Below, piece by piece: positions 42,795 to 51,136 of a DNA stretch of 64,000 nt. This stretch comes from Asaia bogorensis. Lineage in GTDB: Bacteria > Pseudomonadota > Alphaproteobacteria > Acetobacterales > Acetobacteraceae. The notes beneath the pieces were generated by a model. That model had not been told where the DNA came from. It was given only the letters and a program-made list of their open reading frames with translations, and did no database searches. The position numbers were made by a program, and so were the translations under genes. Where the stretch lies: assembly GCA_943333505.2 (NCBI GenBank), contig CALQTN020000006.1, positions 1 to 64,000 on the forward strand, written 5' to 3'. The first letter of the stretch is position 1, and every line of letters begins with the position of its first letter.

Positions 42795-44558
42795 ATGTCA
42801 GCCACAACCTTGACCCAGCTGCGTGAAGAACTCCGGCGCCAGTCGCTTGATGGATTGCTGGTGCCACGTGCCGATGAGCATCTTGGCGAGTATGTTCCCG
42901 CCAATGCCGAGCGTCTGGCGTGGCTGACCGGTTTTACCGGCAGCGCCGGGCTGGCAGTGGTGCTTGCCGACCGCGCGGCTGCCTTCACCGATGGTCGCTA
43001 CGTGCTGCAACTGGCCGCCCAGACCGATGGTGCGCTGTGGGAACGCCGGCATCTGATCGACGAACCGCCGCCGGCCTGGATCGTCGCCCATACCAACCCG
43101 GGCGCCCGGATTGGCTATGACGCGCTGCATTTCGCCGAAGACGCAATTCAGCGCTACACCGATGCCGGTCTGGTCATGACGGCCGTCGAGCGCAACCCGA
43201 TCGACGTTGTCTGGGCCGATCGGCCTGCCCCGCCAATGGCGCCGGCTTTACCGCACCCGTTGGCCTATGCCGGCAAATCAGCGACCGAAAAGCGCGAGGA
43301 AATTGCCGCTATTCTGCGCGATGCAAAACAAGATGCGGCGGTGGTGACCGATCCGGCCTCGATCGCCTGGCTGCTCAATATCCGTGGCGACGATGTCCCG
43401 TTTACCCCGTTCGCATTGGGCTTTGCGTTGGTGCATGCCGATGGCGGCACCGAATTATTTATGGCCCCCTCGAAACTTCCGGAAGCGACCCGGGCCTGGC
43501 TCGGCAACACCGTTTCGGTGCAGGATCGCAGCGCGCTGCCCGCCGCCCTGGCCCGGTTGCGCGGCAAAAAAGTCCGCGTCGATGCATCAGGCTCCCCGGC
43601 CTGGTTCGCCCAGCAACTGCGCAGCGTCGGCGCCGAGGTGGTCGGCGGAACTGACCCCTGCATTTTGCCGAAAGCCTGCAAGAACCCAGTCGAGCGCCAG
43701 GGGTTTCGCAACGCCCATGCCCGCGACGCGGTGGCGGTTTGCCAGTTCCTGCACTGGCTCGAAACCGCTGGTGGCCGCGAAACGGAAATATCGGCGGCCG
43801 CGCAATTATTATCTTTCCGGGCGCAGGTCGATCTGTTCCGCGGCGAAAGCTTCCCGGCGATTTCGGGCGCGGGCGAAAACGGCGCGATCATCCATTACCG
43901 GGTCAGTCCGGAAACCAACCGCAAGCTGAACCCTAACGAGCCCTATTTGATCGATAGCGGCGCACAGTATTCCGATGGCACCACCGACATCACCCGCACC
44001 ATCTGGACCGGCCCCGACGCCCCGCCACAGACCTTGCGCGACCATGTCACGCGGGTCTTGAAAGGCCATATCGCCATCGCAACTCTGGTCTTCCCGGCCG
44101 GTGTCGGTGGCGCCCATATCGACGCATTCGCCCGCGCCGCGCTCTGGCAGGTGGGCCGCGACTACGATCATGGCACCGGCCACGGCGTCGGCAGCTATTT
44201 GTCGGTCCATGAAGGCCCGGTCAGCATTGCCCGCGCCGCCAAGCCGGTGGCGATGGCCGCCGGCATGGTGCTGTCGAACGAGCCGGGATATTACCTGCCG
44301 GGCCAATACGGCATCCGTCTGGAAAATCTCCTTCTGGTCGAAGAACGAGACTTTCCTGGCGCGCTCAAGCCTTTCCTCGGCTTCGAAACCCTGACCTGGG
44401 CGCCGTTCGACAAGCGGCTGATCGACCGCGCCTTACTGACGGGCCCGGAAATCGCCTGGATTGACGCCTATCATGCCAAGGTCGCCGCCTTGGTTGCCCC
44501 GCATCTCACCGGGGCCGCAAAAGCCTGGCTCATCGCGGCCTGCGCGCCGATGGATTAG
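42795..44558 (+). CDS. Aminopeptidase P family (M24) metallopeptidase
   Basis: A 587-residue three-domain Xaa-Pro aminopeptidase. Two creatinase-like N-terminal domains (about residues 1-140 and 150-300) precede the M24 pita-bread domain. The metal ligands are visible as IDSGAQYSDGTTDITRT (two Asp), DHGTGHGVGSYL (His), LSNEPGYY (Glu) and GIRLENLLLV (Glu). The length fits the long PepP2-like form found in alphaproteobacteria and eukaryotes. Cytoplasmic. Its TAG stop lies inside a type B hairpin. Confidence 0.93.
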   Translation: MSATTLTQLREELRRQSLDGLLVPRADEHLGEYVPANAERLAWLTGFTGSAGLAVVLADRAAAFTDGRYVLQLAAQTDGALWERRHLIDEPPPAWIVAHTNPGARIGYDALHFAEDAIQRYTDAGLVMTAVERNPIDVVWADRPAPPMAPALPHPLAYAGKSATEKREEIAAILRDAKQDAAVVTDPASIAWLLNIRGDDVPFTPFALGFALVHADGGTELFMAPSKLPEATRAWLGNTVSVQDRSALPAALARLRGKKVRVDASGSPAWFAQQLRSVGAEVVGGTDPCILPKACKNPVERQGFRNAHARDAVAVCQFLHWLETAGGRETEISAAAQLLSFRAQVDLFRGESFPAISGAGENGAIIHYRVSPETNRKLNPNEPYLIDSGAQYSDGTTDITRTIWTGPDAPPQTLRDHVTRVLKGHIAIATLVFPAGVGGAHIDAFARAALWQVGRDYDHGTGHGVGSYLSVHEGPVSIARAAKPVAMAAGMVLSNEPGYYLPGQYGIRLENLLLVEERDFPGALKPFLGFETLTWAPFDKRLIDRALLTGPEIAWIDAYHAKVAALVAPHLTGAAKAWLIAACAPMD

Positions 44559-44598
44559 GGTTTGATGACCGCGCCTATCAGCGGTCATCAAACCCTAA
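44555..44598 (+). terminator. Perfect 18-bp hairpin (type B)
   Basis: TTAGGGTTTGATGACCGC, loop GCCTATCA, exact complement. The inner GATGACCGC and loop match the element at 29960, while the outer bases differ and are changed on both arms, so pairing is kept. The aminopeptidase TAG is in the left arm. It is a likely terminator separating that gene from the zinc unit. Confidence 0.82.
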
Positions 44599-44652
44599 GC
44601 CAATCCAGGTATCCGTGACGAGACACACTCCTGACCCATTGCGTGTGGGAAT

Positions 44653-44680
44653 AGTATGTGATGTTATAACATCACATACT
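44653..44680. promoter_or_regulatory. Zur-like operator, perfect 28-bp palindrome
   Basis: The 28 bases are an exact inverted repeat with no spacer, with core GTGATGTTATAACATCAC. This fits the known proteobacterial Zur box pattern (ATGTTATA...TATAACAT). It ends one base before the ribosome-binding site of the outer-membrane protein gene that is followed by znuA. Zinc-bound Zur would block transcription there. Confidence 0.8.
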
Positions 44681-44692
44681 GAGGAGCCAATG

Positions 44693-45607
44693 ATGATGTT
44701 GCGCGCTGCTTTTGCCCTGTCGCTGCTGTTCCCCCTTTCCGCCATGGCGCAAGTGTTCGATCAGGGCAAGATCCAACCCCGTGAGTTCCGCAGCCCCGAC
44801 ATGGCGGCCCAGGCCGGGCACGGCGTCGAGAGCGAGAACCTTTATGGCCTGACCCTTGGTTCCGACACCGACGGCGCCGGCAGCCGTTCCGTCGCCATCG
44901 AGATCAACGACCGGATCGGCGCCCGCACCGGCCGTTATCGTGCCCTCGGCGCCAAGTTGGAATTCGCCTACGGCGCCACCGACAACTTCTCCGTCGCCGG
45001 AAGCCTGCTGGGCGGCTGGCGCAACAGTGCCAACGTACCCAGCCAGTCCAACCTCAACGCGCTCGCCTTCGATGGTGTCGGCGGTGAGTTGCGCTGGCGT
45101 TTCCTGGATCGCAAAACGTCACCGGTTGGCCTCACCCTGCACATCGAGCCCGCCTTGCGTGTCATCGATGAGCGTACTGGCGAGCGCGGCCAGGGCTGGT
45201 CCGCCGAAAACAGGCTGATCCTAGAAACGGCACTGGTCCCGGACAAGCTGTTCGCTGCTGCCAACCTGATCTACGACATCGAGGCCTTCCGTCCGAAAGG
45301 AGTCCCGCTGGAACGCGCCTCCACCGGCGGAATCTCAGCCGCGATGTCCTACCAGATCCGGCCCGGCCTGTTTCTGGGCGCCGATATCCGCTATCTGCGC
45401 GCCTACGACGGCTTGGCCCTCGACCGCTTCCGCGGCTGGGCTGTCTTCGCCGGCCCCACCCTGTTATGGCATTTTGGCGAGCGCACGTGGCTGGCCGCAA
45501 CCTACGCCTTCCAGATCGCAGGGCGCGAGCAGGGCATGTCCAACAGCTATGACCTCGCAAATTTTCCGCGCCAGATGCTGAAGGTCAAGCTTGGTTTGGA
45601 GTTTTAA
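44693..45607 (+). CDS. Putative zinc-regulated outer-membrane beta-barrel protein
   Basis: A 304-residue protein with a Sec signal peptide (residues about 1-19, ending AMAQ). It then has alternating aromatic/polar strands and ends with KVKLGLEF, a terminal Phe being the usual Bam assembly signal. Three ATGs in a row begin the frame at 44690-44698; the middle one is best spaced from GAGGAG. No porin or TonB-receptor family was recognised, and no plug domain is seen. It lies under the Zur-like palindrome, two bases before znuA, so it may help zinc cross the outer membrane. Confidence 0.8.
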   Translation: MMLRAAFALSLLFPLSAMAQVFDQGKIQPREFRSPDMAAQAGHGVESENLYGLTLGSDTDGAGSRSVAIEINDRIGARTGRYRALGAKLEFAYGATDNFSVAGSLLGGWRNSANVPSQSNLNALAFDGVGGELRWRFLDRKTSPVGLTLHIEPALRVIDERTGERGQGWSAENRLILETALVPDKLFAAANLIYDIEAFRPKGVPLERASTGGISAAMSYQIRPGLFLGADIRYLRAYDGLALDRFRGWAVFAGPTLLWHFGERTWLAATYAFQIAGREQGMSNSYDLANFPRQMLKVKLGLEF

Positions 45608-45609
45608 CC

Positions 45610-46521
45610 ATGCCGATCACCCGTCGTGCCGCCCTCGTCCTTGCCCTGGTCCTTCCGGCTCCCGCTTTCGCCCAATCTCCGCCCAAGCATGTCGTCGCCA
45701 GCTTCACCATCCTGGCCGATATGGTGCAGCGGGTTGGCGAGGGACGTGTTTCCGTCCGCTCGCTGGCAGGGCCCGATCAGGACCTGCACGGCTACGAGCC
45801 GCGGCCATCCGACCTCAAAACGGTCGCGCAGGCCGACGTCATGGTGGTCAACGGCCTTGGTCTCGAGGGATGGGCGGAGAGGATCGCACAGGCTGCCGGG
45901 TTCAAGGGGACCGGCATCGTTGCCTCCCGTGGAGTGGGGGCGCTGAAGGTCGGGCACAAGCACGGCCCAGGCCAATCCGGCGCCCATAGCCATGGCACAT
46001 TCGACCCCCATGCCTGGCAGGACGTCGCCAACGCCCGGCGCTATACTGCTAACATCTGCGACGGCCTTTCTGTCGCCGACCCCACGCAGGCCCCTGCCTA
46101 TGCGGCGGCAGCCGCGCGCTATATCGCAGAACTTGATGCGCTGGACGCCGAGATTCGGACGCTCTTCGCAGCCATCCCGCGCGAGCGGCGACGGGTAGTG
46201 ACGTCGCATGAGGCCTTTGCCTACTTCGCTGATGCCTATGGTGTGGACATGCTTGCCATTTCCGGCACCTGGGGCGATGCGGAGCCGTCCGCGCGTCAGT
46301 TTGCGACGCTGGCAGCCCAGGTGAAGCGGCAGGACATCCGTGCCCTGTTCCTGGAGAATGCGGGCAATGCCGCCGCCTTGCGTGCCCTATCCGCTGAGAC
46401 CGGCGTCGCCATTGGCGGCCGGTTGTACGCCGACGCGCTGACCCAGCCGGGCGGGCCAGCCGGCACCTACATCGACATGATGCGATACAACGCACACACC
46501 GTCGCCCAGGCCTTGAAGTAA
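45610..46521 (+). CDS. znuA: Zinc ABC transporter substrate-binding protein ZnuA
   Basis: A 303-residue periplasmic metal-binding protein (cluster A-I, family 9). The signal peptide covers about residues 1-21. Predicted ligands are His60 (DLHGYEPRPSD), His134 (FDPHAWQD) and His200 (TSHEAF). A His-rich loop at 115-129 (GHKHGPGQSGAHSHG) is typical of zinc rather than manganese binders. The frame starts two bases after the barrel gene stop. The permease ZnuB and ATPase ZnuC are not in this window. Confidence 0.92.
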   Translation: MPITRRAALVLALVLPAPAFAQSPPKHVVASFTILADMVQRVGEGRVSVRSLAGPDQDLHGYEPRPSDLKTVAQADVMVVNGLGLEGWAERIAQAAGFKGTGIVASRGVGALKVGHKHGPGQSGAHSHGTFDPHAWQDVANARRYTANICDGLSVADPTQAPAYAAAAARYIAELDALDAEIRTLFAAIPRERRRVVTSHEAFAYFADAYGVDMLAISGTWGDAEPSARQFATLAAQVKRQDIRALFLENAGNAAALRALSAETGVAIGGRLYADALTQPGGPAGTYIDMMRYNAHTVAQALK

Positions 46522-46616
46522 ACCAACATTTCCCAGATGACGATGGATTTTCTTGTACGTCCCCGCCAAATCTGTCATGAGTATCAGCGTGTTATGGCCG
46601 GATTGGACGGACGTGT

Positions 46617-46934
46617 ATGGAACACCCAACGGGTGAAGCGGATGATGGCACCTTGCGGCTCGATTTTGATCGCCGGCTGAAGCCGGAATTCCACGGTAGC
46701 GCATCACCTCGGACGCCGGACTGCTCGCATACCGTGAGTAGGACGACGCGCTCGGGCTGACTGATCTGGCGGGTGCGGCGCTGTCGGAATGCCGCTGCGG
46801 CAGGACACCCGCCATCCGCCACCCGCCATCTGCAGCCTGGCCTGTTCCGCTAATCCGTGTTCGGCCGTCTCGCCGGGTATGAGGACGTGAACGATGCCCA
46901 AAGTCGCGCCCATGATCCGGCGATGCGTGCCGTG
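46617..46934 (+). pseudogene. Decayed IS1380-type transposase fragment
   Basis: The first 29 codons (MEHPTGEADDGTLRLDFD...) flow into RRLKPEFHGSA. After a frameshift the sequence continues TSDAGLLAYRE-stop-DDALGLTDLAGAALSE, and after further shifts SVFGRLAGYEDVNDAQ and AHDPAMRAV. Together these are the N-terminal third of an IS1380-family transposase with at least one stop and two frame changes. The rest is gone: the next base begins the stop codon of the DUF6134 gene on the other strand. Confidence 0.85.
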
Positions 46935-47576
46935 CTAAATCTGTTCGTAGGTGATGATCGACCCGTCCCGGCCGGTCGCGGCGAGGCCGACCCAAACGCC
47001 TGCAGGGTCGTACCAGAGATCGAGGTTCTCCTTGCCGACCAGCGCGTAACGATCGGCGGCAACCGCCCGGCCGCGCGCGTTGACCTGTTCCTTACCTTTG
47101 GGGGTCACCCGAAAATCCAACAATTCGCCGTCCTGGATATTGACCATCGGGCCGACCAATTGGGCACGATTCCAGTGGCTGGCGGCAATCGATCCGACCG
47201 GCGCGAGATAAGGCTTACCGGCCGAGCCTTCGACCGCGAGCTGCTCCTTCTGCCGCCGAGCTGTGACAAAATCCTTGGTCCCGCCGTCATCGGTGGTCCC
47301 GGTCATTTCCATCAGAACATCGCCGCGCCAGCGTTCGGTCGCCCGCAGCGTGTAGCGATAAAGCGTAATCGGCCCGAACCCAACGCGGATGTCGACATTG
47401 ATATCGACCTGCATCTGCGCCGCATCGCCCGTGAAGGTCAGGCTGTGGCGGCCAATATCGTCACCTTTCCGCATCACCCGGAACACCAGATTTTGCCTTG
47501 GCATCGACCACGCCGGCAGGCCGGTGCCCGCCACCCCAAGCCCGACCAACATTGCGCGCCGCCCGATTAACCCCAT
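46935..47576 (-). CDS. DUF6134 family exported protein
   Basis: A 213-residue protein with an N-terminal export signal containing a twin arginine (IGRRAMLVGLGVAGTGLPAW). The body has VFRVMRKGDDIGRHSLTFTGD, DINVDIRVGFGPITLYRYTLRATERW and ENLDLWYDPAGVWVGL. This is the pattern of DUF6134 proteins, thought to be beta-rich envelope proteins often next to CFA-type methyltransferases. ATG 47576 is the start of the signal peptide; the longer reading is rejected. It is divergent from the methyltransferase gene. Confidence 0.78.
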   Translation of the reverse strand: MGLIGRRAMLVGLGVAGTGLPAWSMPRQNLVFRVMRKGDDIGRHSLTFTGDAAQMQVDINVDIRVGFGPITLYRYTLRATERWRGDVLMEMTGTTDDGGTKDFVTARRQKEQLAVEGSAGKPYLAPVGSIAASHWNRAQLVGPMVNIQDGELLDFRVTPKGKEQVNARGRAVAADRYALVGKENLDLWYDPAGVWVGLAATGRDGSIITYEQI

Positions 47577-47647
47577 ATCGCCATCTCCGCATTCGCGACC
47601 CAAATCCAAGCGTAGGGCTTCGTATCCCACGCCAATAAGGCGCCGTC

Positions 47648-48670
47648 ATGAATTTCCGTCGTCTCGGCTTTGCCGCCGCTGATCATCTGCCTTTGCCCGA
47701 TATGGTACTGCGTAGCGCGATCGCAACACTGTGCGGCCGCACCGCGCGGGAACTCGCGGCCAGCCCGGCCAACGCCACTGCGGCGTTCGTCGCCAGCATG
47801 GGGCAACGCCCAATTGCCCTTCATACCGACGCCGCCAACGCCCAGCACTACGAATTGCCGCCCGAATTCTTCGCGCTCTGCCTCGGTCCGCATCGCAAAT
47901 ATTCCAGCTGCCTTTACGCCCCCGGCGACAGCCTGGCCGACGCCGAGGCGCGCGGTCTCGCGGAAACCTGCGCCCATGCCGATTTGCACGACGGCCAGGA
48001 CATCCTGGAACTCGGCTGCGGCTGGGGCTCACTCAGCCTGTGGATGGCGGCACACTACCCGAATGCCCGTATCACCGCGGTCTCCAATTCACGTCCGCAA
48101 CGCCTCCATATCGAGGCCGAGGCCGCCAGGCGCGGCCTGGTGAACCTGCGCGTCATCACCGCCGACATGAACGGCTTCGATCCCGGCGCGCGGTTCGACC
48201 GGGTGGTGTCGGTGGAAATGTTCGAACACATGTCCAACTGGCGCGATTTGCTGGGCCGGGTGCGCGGCTGGATAAAGCCGGATGGACGGCTGTTCCTGCA
48301 CGTATTCAGCCACCGCACCACCCCCTACAGCTTCGAAACCGATGACCCGTCCGACTGGATCGCCCAGCATTTCTTCACCGGCGGCATCATGCCGAGCCAC
48401 GGCATGGTTCGGGAATTTGGCGACCTGTTCGCGTTGGAGGCCGATTGGCGCTGGGATGGCACGCACTACGCTCGCACGGCGCGTGACTGGCTGGCGAATT
48501 TCGACCGTAACCGGACCGCGATCGATGTCGTCTTGCGCCAGGTTTATGGGGCGGCGGCGCCGACGTGGGCGCGGCGCTGGCGGATATTTTTTCTGGCGAC
48601 CGAAGGGCTGTTTGGCTATGCGGGCGGCAGTGAATGGGCCGTGAGCCATTATCGGCTGGCCGCGATTTAG
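47648..48670 (+). CDS. Cyclopropane-fatty-acid-synthase family SAM methyltransferase
   Basis: A 340-residue methyltransferase of the CFA synthase group. It shows HYELPPEFFALCLGPHRKYSSCLY (N-terminal CFA block), ILELGCGWGSLSLWMAAHYP (SAM motif I), ITAVSNSRPQR, VSVEMFEHMSNW and IFFLATEGLFGYAGGSEW at the C-terminus. It modifies the double bond of unsaturated phospholipid acyl chains, by cyclopropanation or C-methylation. The short form without the first lipid-binding domain resembles the proteobacterial enzymes for methylated or furan fatty acids, but this is not proven. Confidence 0.86.
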   Translation: MNFRRLGFAAADHLPLPDMVLRSAIATLCGRTARELAASPANATAAFVASMGQRPIALHTDAANAQHYELPPEFFALCLGPHRKYSSCLYAPGDSLADAEARGLAETCAHADLHDGQDILELGCGWGSLSLWMAAHYPNARITAVSNSRPQRLHIEAEAARRGLVNLRVITADMNGFDPGARFDRVVSVEMFEHMSNWRDLLGRVRGWIKPDGRLFLHVFSHRTTPYSFETDDPSDWIAQHFFTGGIMPSHGMVREFGDLFALEADWRWDGTHYARTARDWLANFDRNRTAIDVVLRQVYGAAAPTWARRWRIFFLATEGLFGYAGGSEWAVSHYRLAAI

Positions 48671-48806
48671 GCGCAGCAGGAGTGCCCGGCTGGGCTGGCA
48701 AGAGCCGAAATATTGGGTAGAAGCACGCGTAAGGGCCAGCCAAGGCCCGATGGAACGCCACTGACCACTGCATGGTCGACGAGCGTCCGAACCAGGGAGC
48801 CTTCGC

Positions 48807-50171
48807 ATGTCCGAGACCAATCGCCGCCGCCATGTTCTACCCCGCCGTGCTGTTTTGGCCGGCAGCCTCGCCGCCGTGCCCGCCATGGCGCTGTCCGGCC
48901 GCGCCAATGCGCAGGCAGGTGCAGGCCTCGGCACCGCCCAGGCCCCGATCACCATCCGGATGCTCGCCAACTCGGCGTTCTCCAACCAGTGGCAGACCGT
49001 GATGGTGCCGGAGTTCAACAAGCGCTTCCCGCATATCAACGTGGTGATCGACGGCGCGGCCTATGCCGAGCAACTCGCCAAAATCCTGCTCGACCTCACC
49101 GGCGACAAGCCGACCTATGATCTGTTTGCGATCGACGATCCCTGGGTGCCGCAAGTGGCACAGACCGGGCATCTGCTCGACCTGAAGCAGGACGCCAAGG
49201 CCTGGACCGCGGCCGACTATGACTGGGACGATTTCAATGCCGCCCCGCTTGCCGCCAGCGAATGGAAGGGCGTGCAATACGGCGTGCCCCTGCGCTGCAA
49301 CATGCTGCTGATGTTCACCAACAAGACCCATTTCGCCAAGGCCGGCCTGCCGGCGCCAACCCCGAAGCTGACCTGGGCCGAATTCCTCGCCCAGGCGCCG
49401 AAGCTGGTGCAGGACGTGTCCAATTCCGGCAAGGTCAATGCCTGGGCGATCGATACGTATTTCACCCGCGATAGCCTGACGCCGACGATCTGGCAGGCGA
49501 TCCTCAACGCCAATGGCGGCGAACTGATCGATGCCGCCGGCAAGCCGACCTTTAACAACGCCAAGGGCGTCGCGGCCCTGCAAACCCATATCGACCTGCT
49601 GAAATATGCACCGCCCGGTGCGCGCGCCCACGGCTTTACCGAATCGCTCCAGGCGTTCCGCCAGGGCCAGGTGGCGGTGATGTTCCAATGGGGCAGCGTC
49701 TACAAAGGCACCGCCGTCGATCCCGCGACCACGACCCTGAAACCCGAAGACGTCGGCATCCAGGTCATGCCGGTCGGCAGTGCCCATGCCGGCACCCATC
49801 GCGGCATCTGGAATGGCTCGGTGTCCAAGAAAAGCCCGAACCAGCAGGCAGCCTGGGCCTTGCTGCAATGGCTGAGCTCCAAACAGGGCGAGATCTGGCA
49901 TTCCAGCGTTGTCGGCGCTTTCCCGGCGCGCAAATCGACCCTGGCGAGCAAGCCGGGCCCTGGCGCCGAATGGCTGGCACCGGTTTTCGCCACGTTACAG
50001 CAGTCGTACGAGGTTGCGGCCGCCGGCCGGATGTGGCGGCCACGTTCGGCCAAGTCCGACGCCGCCCAGCAAATCCTCGCCGATGAAACCGCGCGCGCCT
50101 TCAATGGCGACGTCAAGGTAGCCGAGGCGCTCGACAGTGCCGCCCGCAAGATCGAGCGGCTGCGCCTGTAG
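48807..50171 (+). CDS. Sugar-type (family 1) ABC substrate-binding protein
   Basis: A 454-residue extracellular solute-binding protein of family 1. The N-terminus has RRRHVLPRRAVLAGSLAAVPAMALSG, a probable Tat signal, cleaved near ANAQ. The mature protein starts ITIRMLANSAFSNQW and includes DLFAIDDPWVPQVAQTG, RQGQVAVMFQWGSVY and the C-terminal WRPRSAKSDAAQQIL. It binds a sugar, sugar alcohol or glycerol phosphate, identity unknown. Two permeases follow, separated by a strong hairpin. Confidence 0.9.
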   Translation: MSETNRRRHVLPRRAVLAGSLAAVPAMALSGRANAQAGAGLGTAQAPITIRMLANSAFSNQWQTVMVPEFNKRFPHINVVIDGAAYAEQLAKILLDLTGDKPTYDLFAIDDPWVPQVAQTGHLLDLKQDAKAWTAADYDWDDFNAAPLAASEWKGVQYGVPLRCNMLLMFTNKTHFAKAGLPAPTPKLTWAEFLAQAPKLVQDVSNSGKVNAWAIDTYFTRDSLTPTIWQAILNANGGELIDAAGKPTFNNAKGVAALQTHIDLLKYAPPGARAHGFTESLQAFRQGQVAVMFQWGSVYKGTAVDPATTTLKPEDVGIQVMPVGSAHAGTHRGIWNGSVSKKSPNQQAAWALLQWLSSKQGEIWHSSVVGAFPARKSTLASKPGPGAEWLAPVFATLQQSYEVAAAGRMWRPRSAKSDAAQQILADETARAFNGDVKVAEALDSAARKIERLRL

Positions 50172-50192
50172 TGTGGGATCTCCGCACGATGG

Positions 50193-50232
50193 TCATCATC
50201 CCCTCAAACGAAGCCGTTTGAGGGGATGATGA
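50193..50232 (+). terminator. Perfect 18-bp hairpin (type A relative) between binding protein and permeases
   Basis: TCATCATCCCCTCAAACG, loop AAGC, exact complement, ending in GATCTAG just before the permease ATG. The ends and loop resemble the type A elements while the middle of the arm differs. It has no T-run, so it is likely to reduce rather than abolish read-through, favouring the binding protein. Confidence 0.75.
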
Positions 50233-50239
50233 TCTAGCC

Positions 50240-51136
50240 ATGGCCCGATCCCGCCGTGCATCCCGCGTAGCCGATCTGTGCGCGCGGTGGGGCTTCATGT
50301 CGCCGGCAGCTTTGCTGCTGTTCGCCACCTTGGCCTACCCGATCGCCTACACGGTCTATATCAGCTTCGGGGAGATCGATCTCGGGTCGTTCAGCGTCAC
50401 CGACTGGGTGGGCTGGGACAATTACCTGACCGTGATTGAAGATGACCGTTTCTGGAGTTCGCTCTGGGTGACGGGCGTTTATCTGGTCTTCGCCATGCCG
50501 TTGCAGATGGTGCTCGGCTTCGGCATCGCCTTTCTGATCAATGCTAATTGGAAGGGCCGCAGCGCGGTGCGCGCGCTGTTCATCATCCCGATGGTGGTCG
50601 CCCCGGTGATCGCCGGTGGCATCTGGCGCATGTTGCTGGACCCGCTTTGGGGTGTGGCGAACTTCGTCATCGGCGCGTTCGGGTTCGCCCCGGTCGACTG
50701 GCTGGGCGACCCGACCTTCGCCATGGTGACAGTCGTCATGATCGACACCTGGCGCTGGACCCCGTTCGTGACGCTGATTGCCTCGGCGGCCCTGCTGTCC
50801 TTGCCGCGCGACCTGTTCGAGGCCGCCGCGATCGACGGCGCCGGCTGGTGGACAACCTTATGGCGCATCACCCTGCCGCTGCTGGTCCCGGTGATTGCGG
50901 CGACCTTCATCGTGCGCTGGCTTGGGGCGGTGAAGATGTTCGACATTGCCCTCGCCGCCACCCATGGCGGGCCCGGCCGGGCGACCAGCGTGGTCAACCT
51001 GTTCATCTACGAAGAAGCCTTCCGCTCGCTCAAATTCGCTGAATCGGCTGCGATGTCGATCATTGTGCTGGCGCTGACCATGGTGCTGACCGCAATTTTC
51101 CTGCGTGGCAGCCGGATGCTGGAGGATCGGCATTGA
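50240..51136 (+). CDS. Sugar ABC transporter permease (MalF/UgpA type)
   Basis: A 298-residue inner-membrane permease with about six helices. The EAA loop contacting the ATPase is visible as LFEAAAIDGAGWWTTLWRITLPLLVPV. The N-terminal region LYPIAYTVYISF and VTDWVGWDNY fits the MalF/UgpA group. The stop TGA shares its A with the ATG of the partner permease. There is no ATPase gene in the operon. Confidence 0.9.
   Translation: MARSRRASRVADLCARWGFMSPAALLLFATLAYPIAYTVYISFGEIDLGSFSVTDWVGWDNYLTVIEDDRFWSSLWVTGVYLVFAMPLQMVLGFGIAFLINANWKGRSAVRALFIIPMVVAPVIAGGIWRMLLDPLWGVANFVIGAFGFAPVDWLGDPTFAMVTVVMIDTWRWTPFVTLIASAALLSLPRDLFEAAAIDGAGWWTTLWRITLPLLVPVIAATFIVRWLGAVKMFDIALAATHGGPGRATSVVNLFIYEEAFRSLKFAESAAMSIIVLALTMVLTAIFLRGSRMLEDRH

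Noticed and set aside
46857-47570. 237-codon plus-strand frame beginning MFGRLAGYEDVNDAQ
   Set aside because: Only its first 26 codons are real homology (IS1380 transposase remnant). The rest is the antisense of the DUF6134 gene. It is a chimera of debris and shadow, not a gene.
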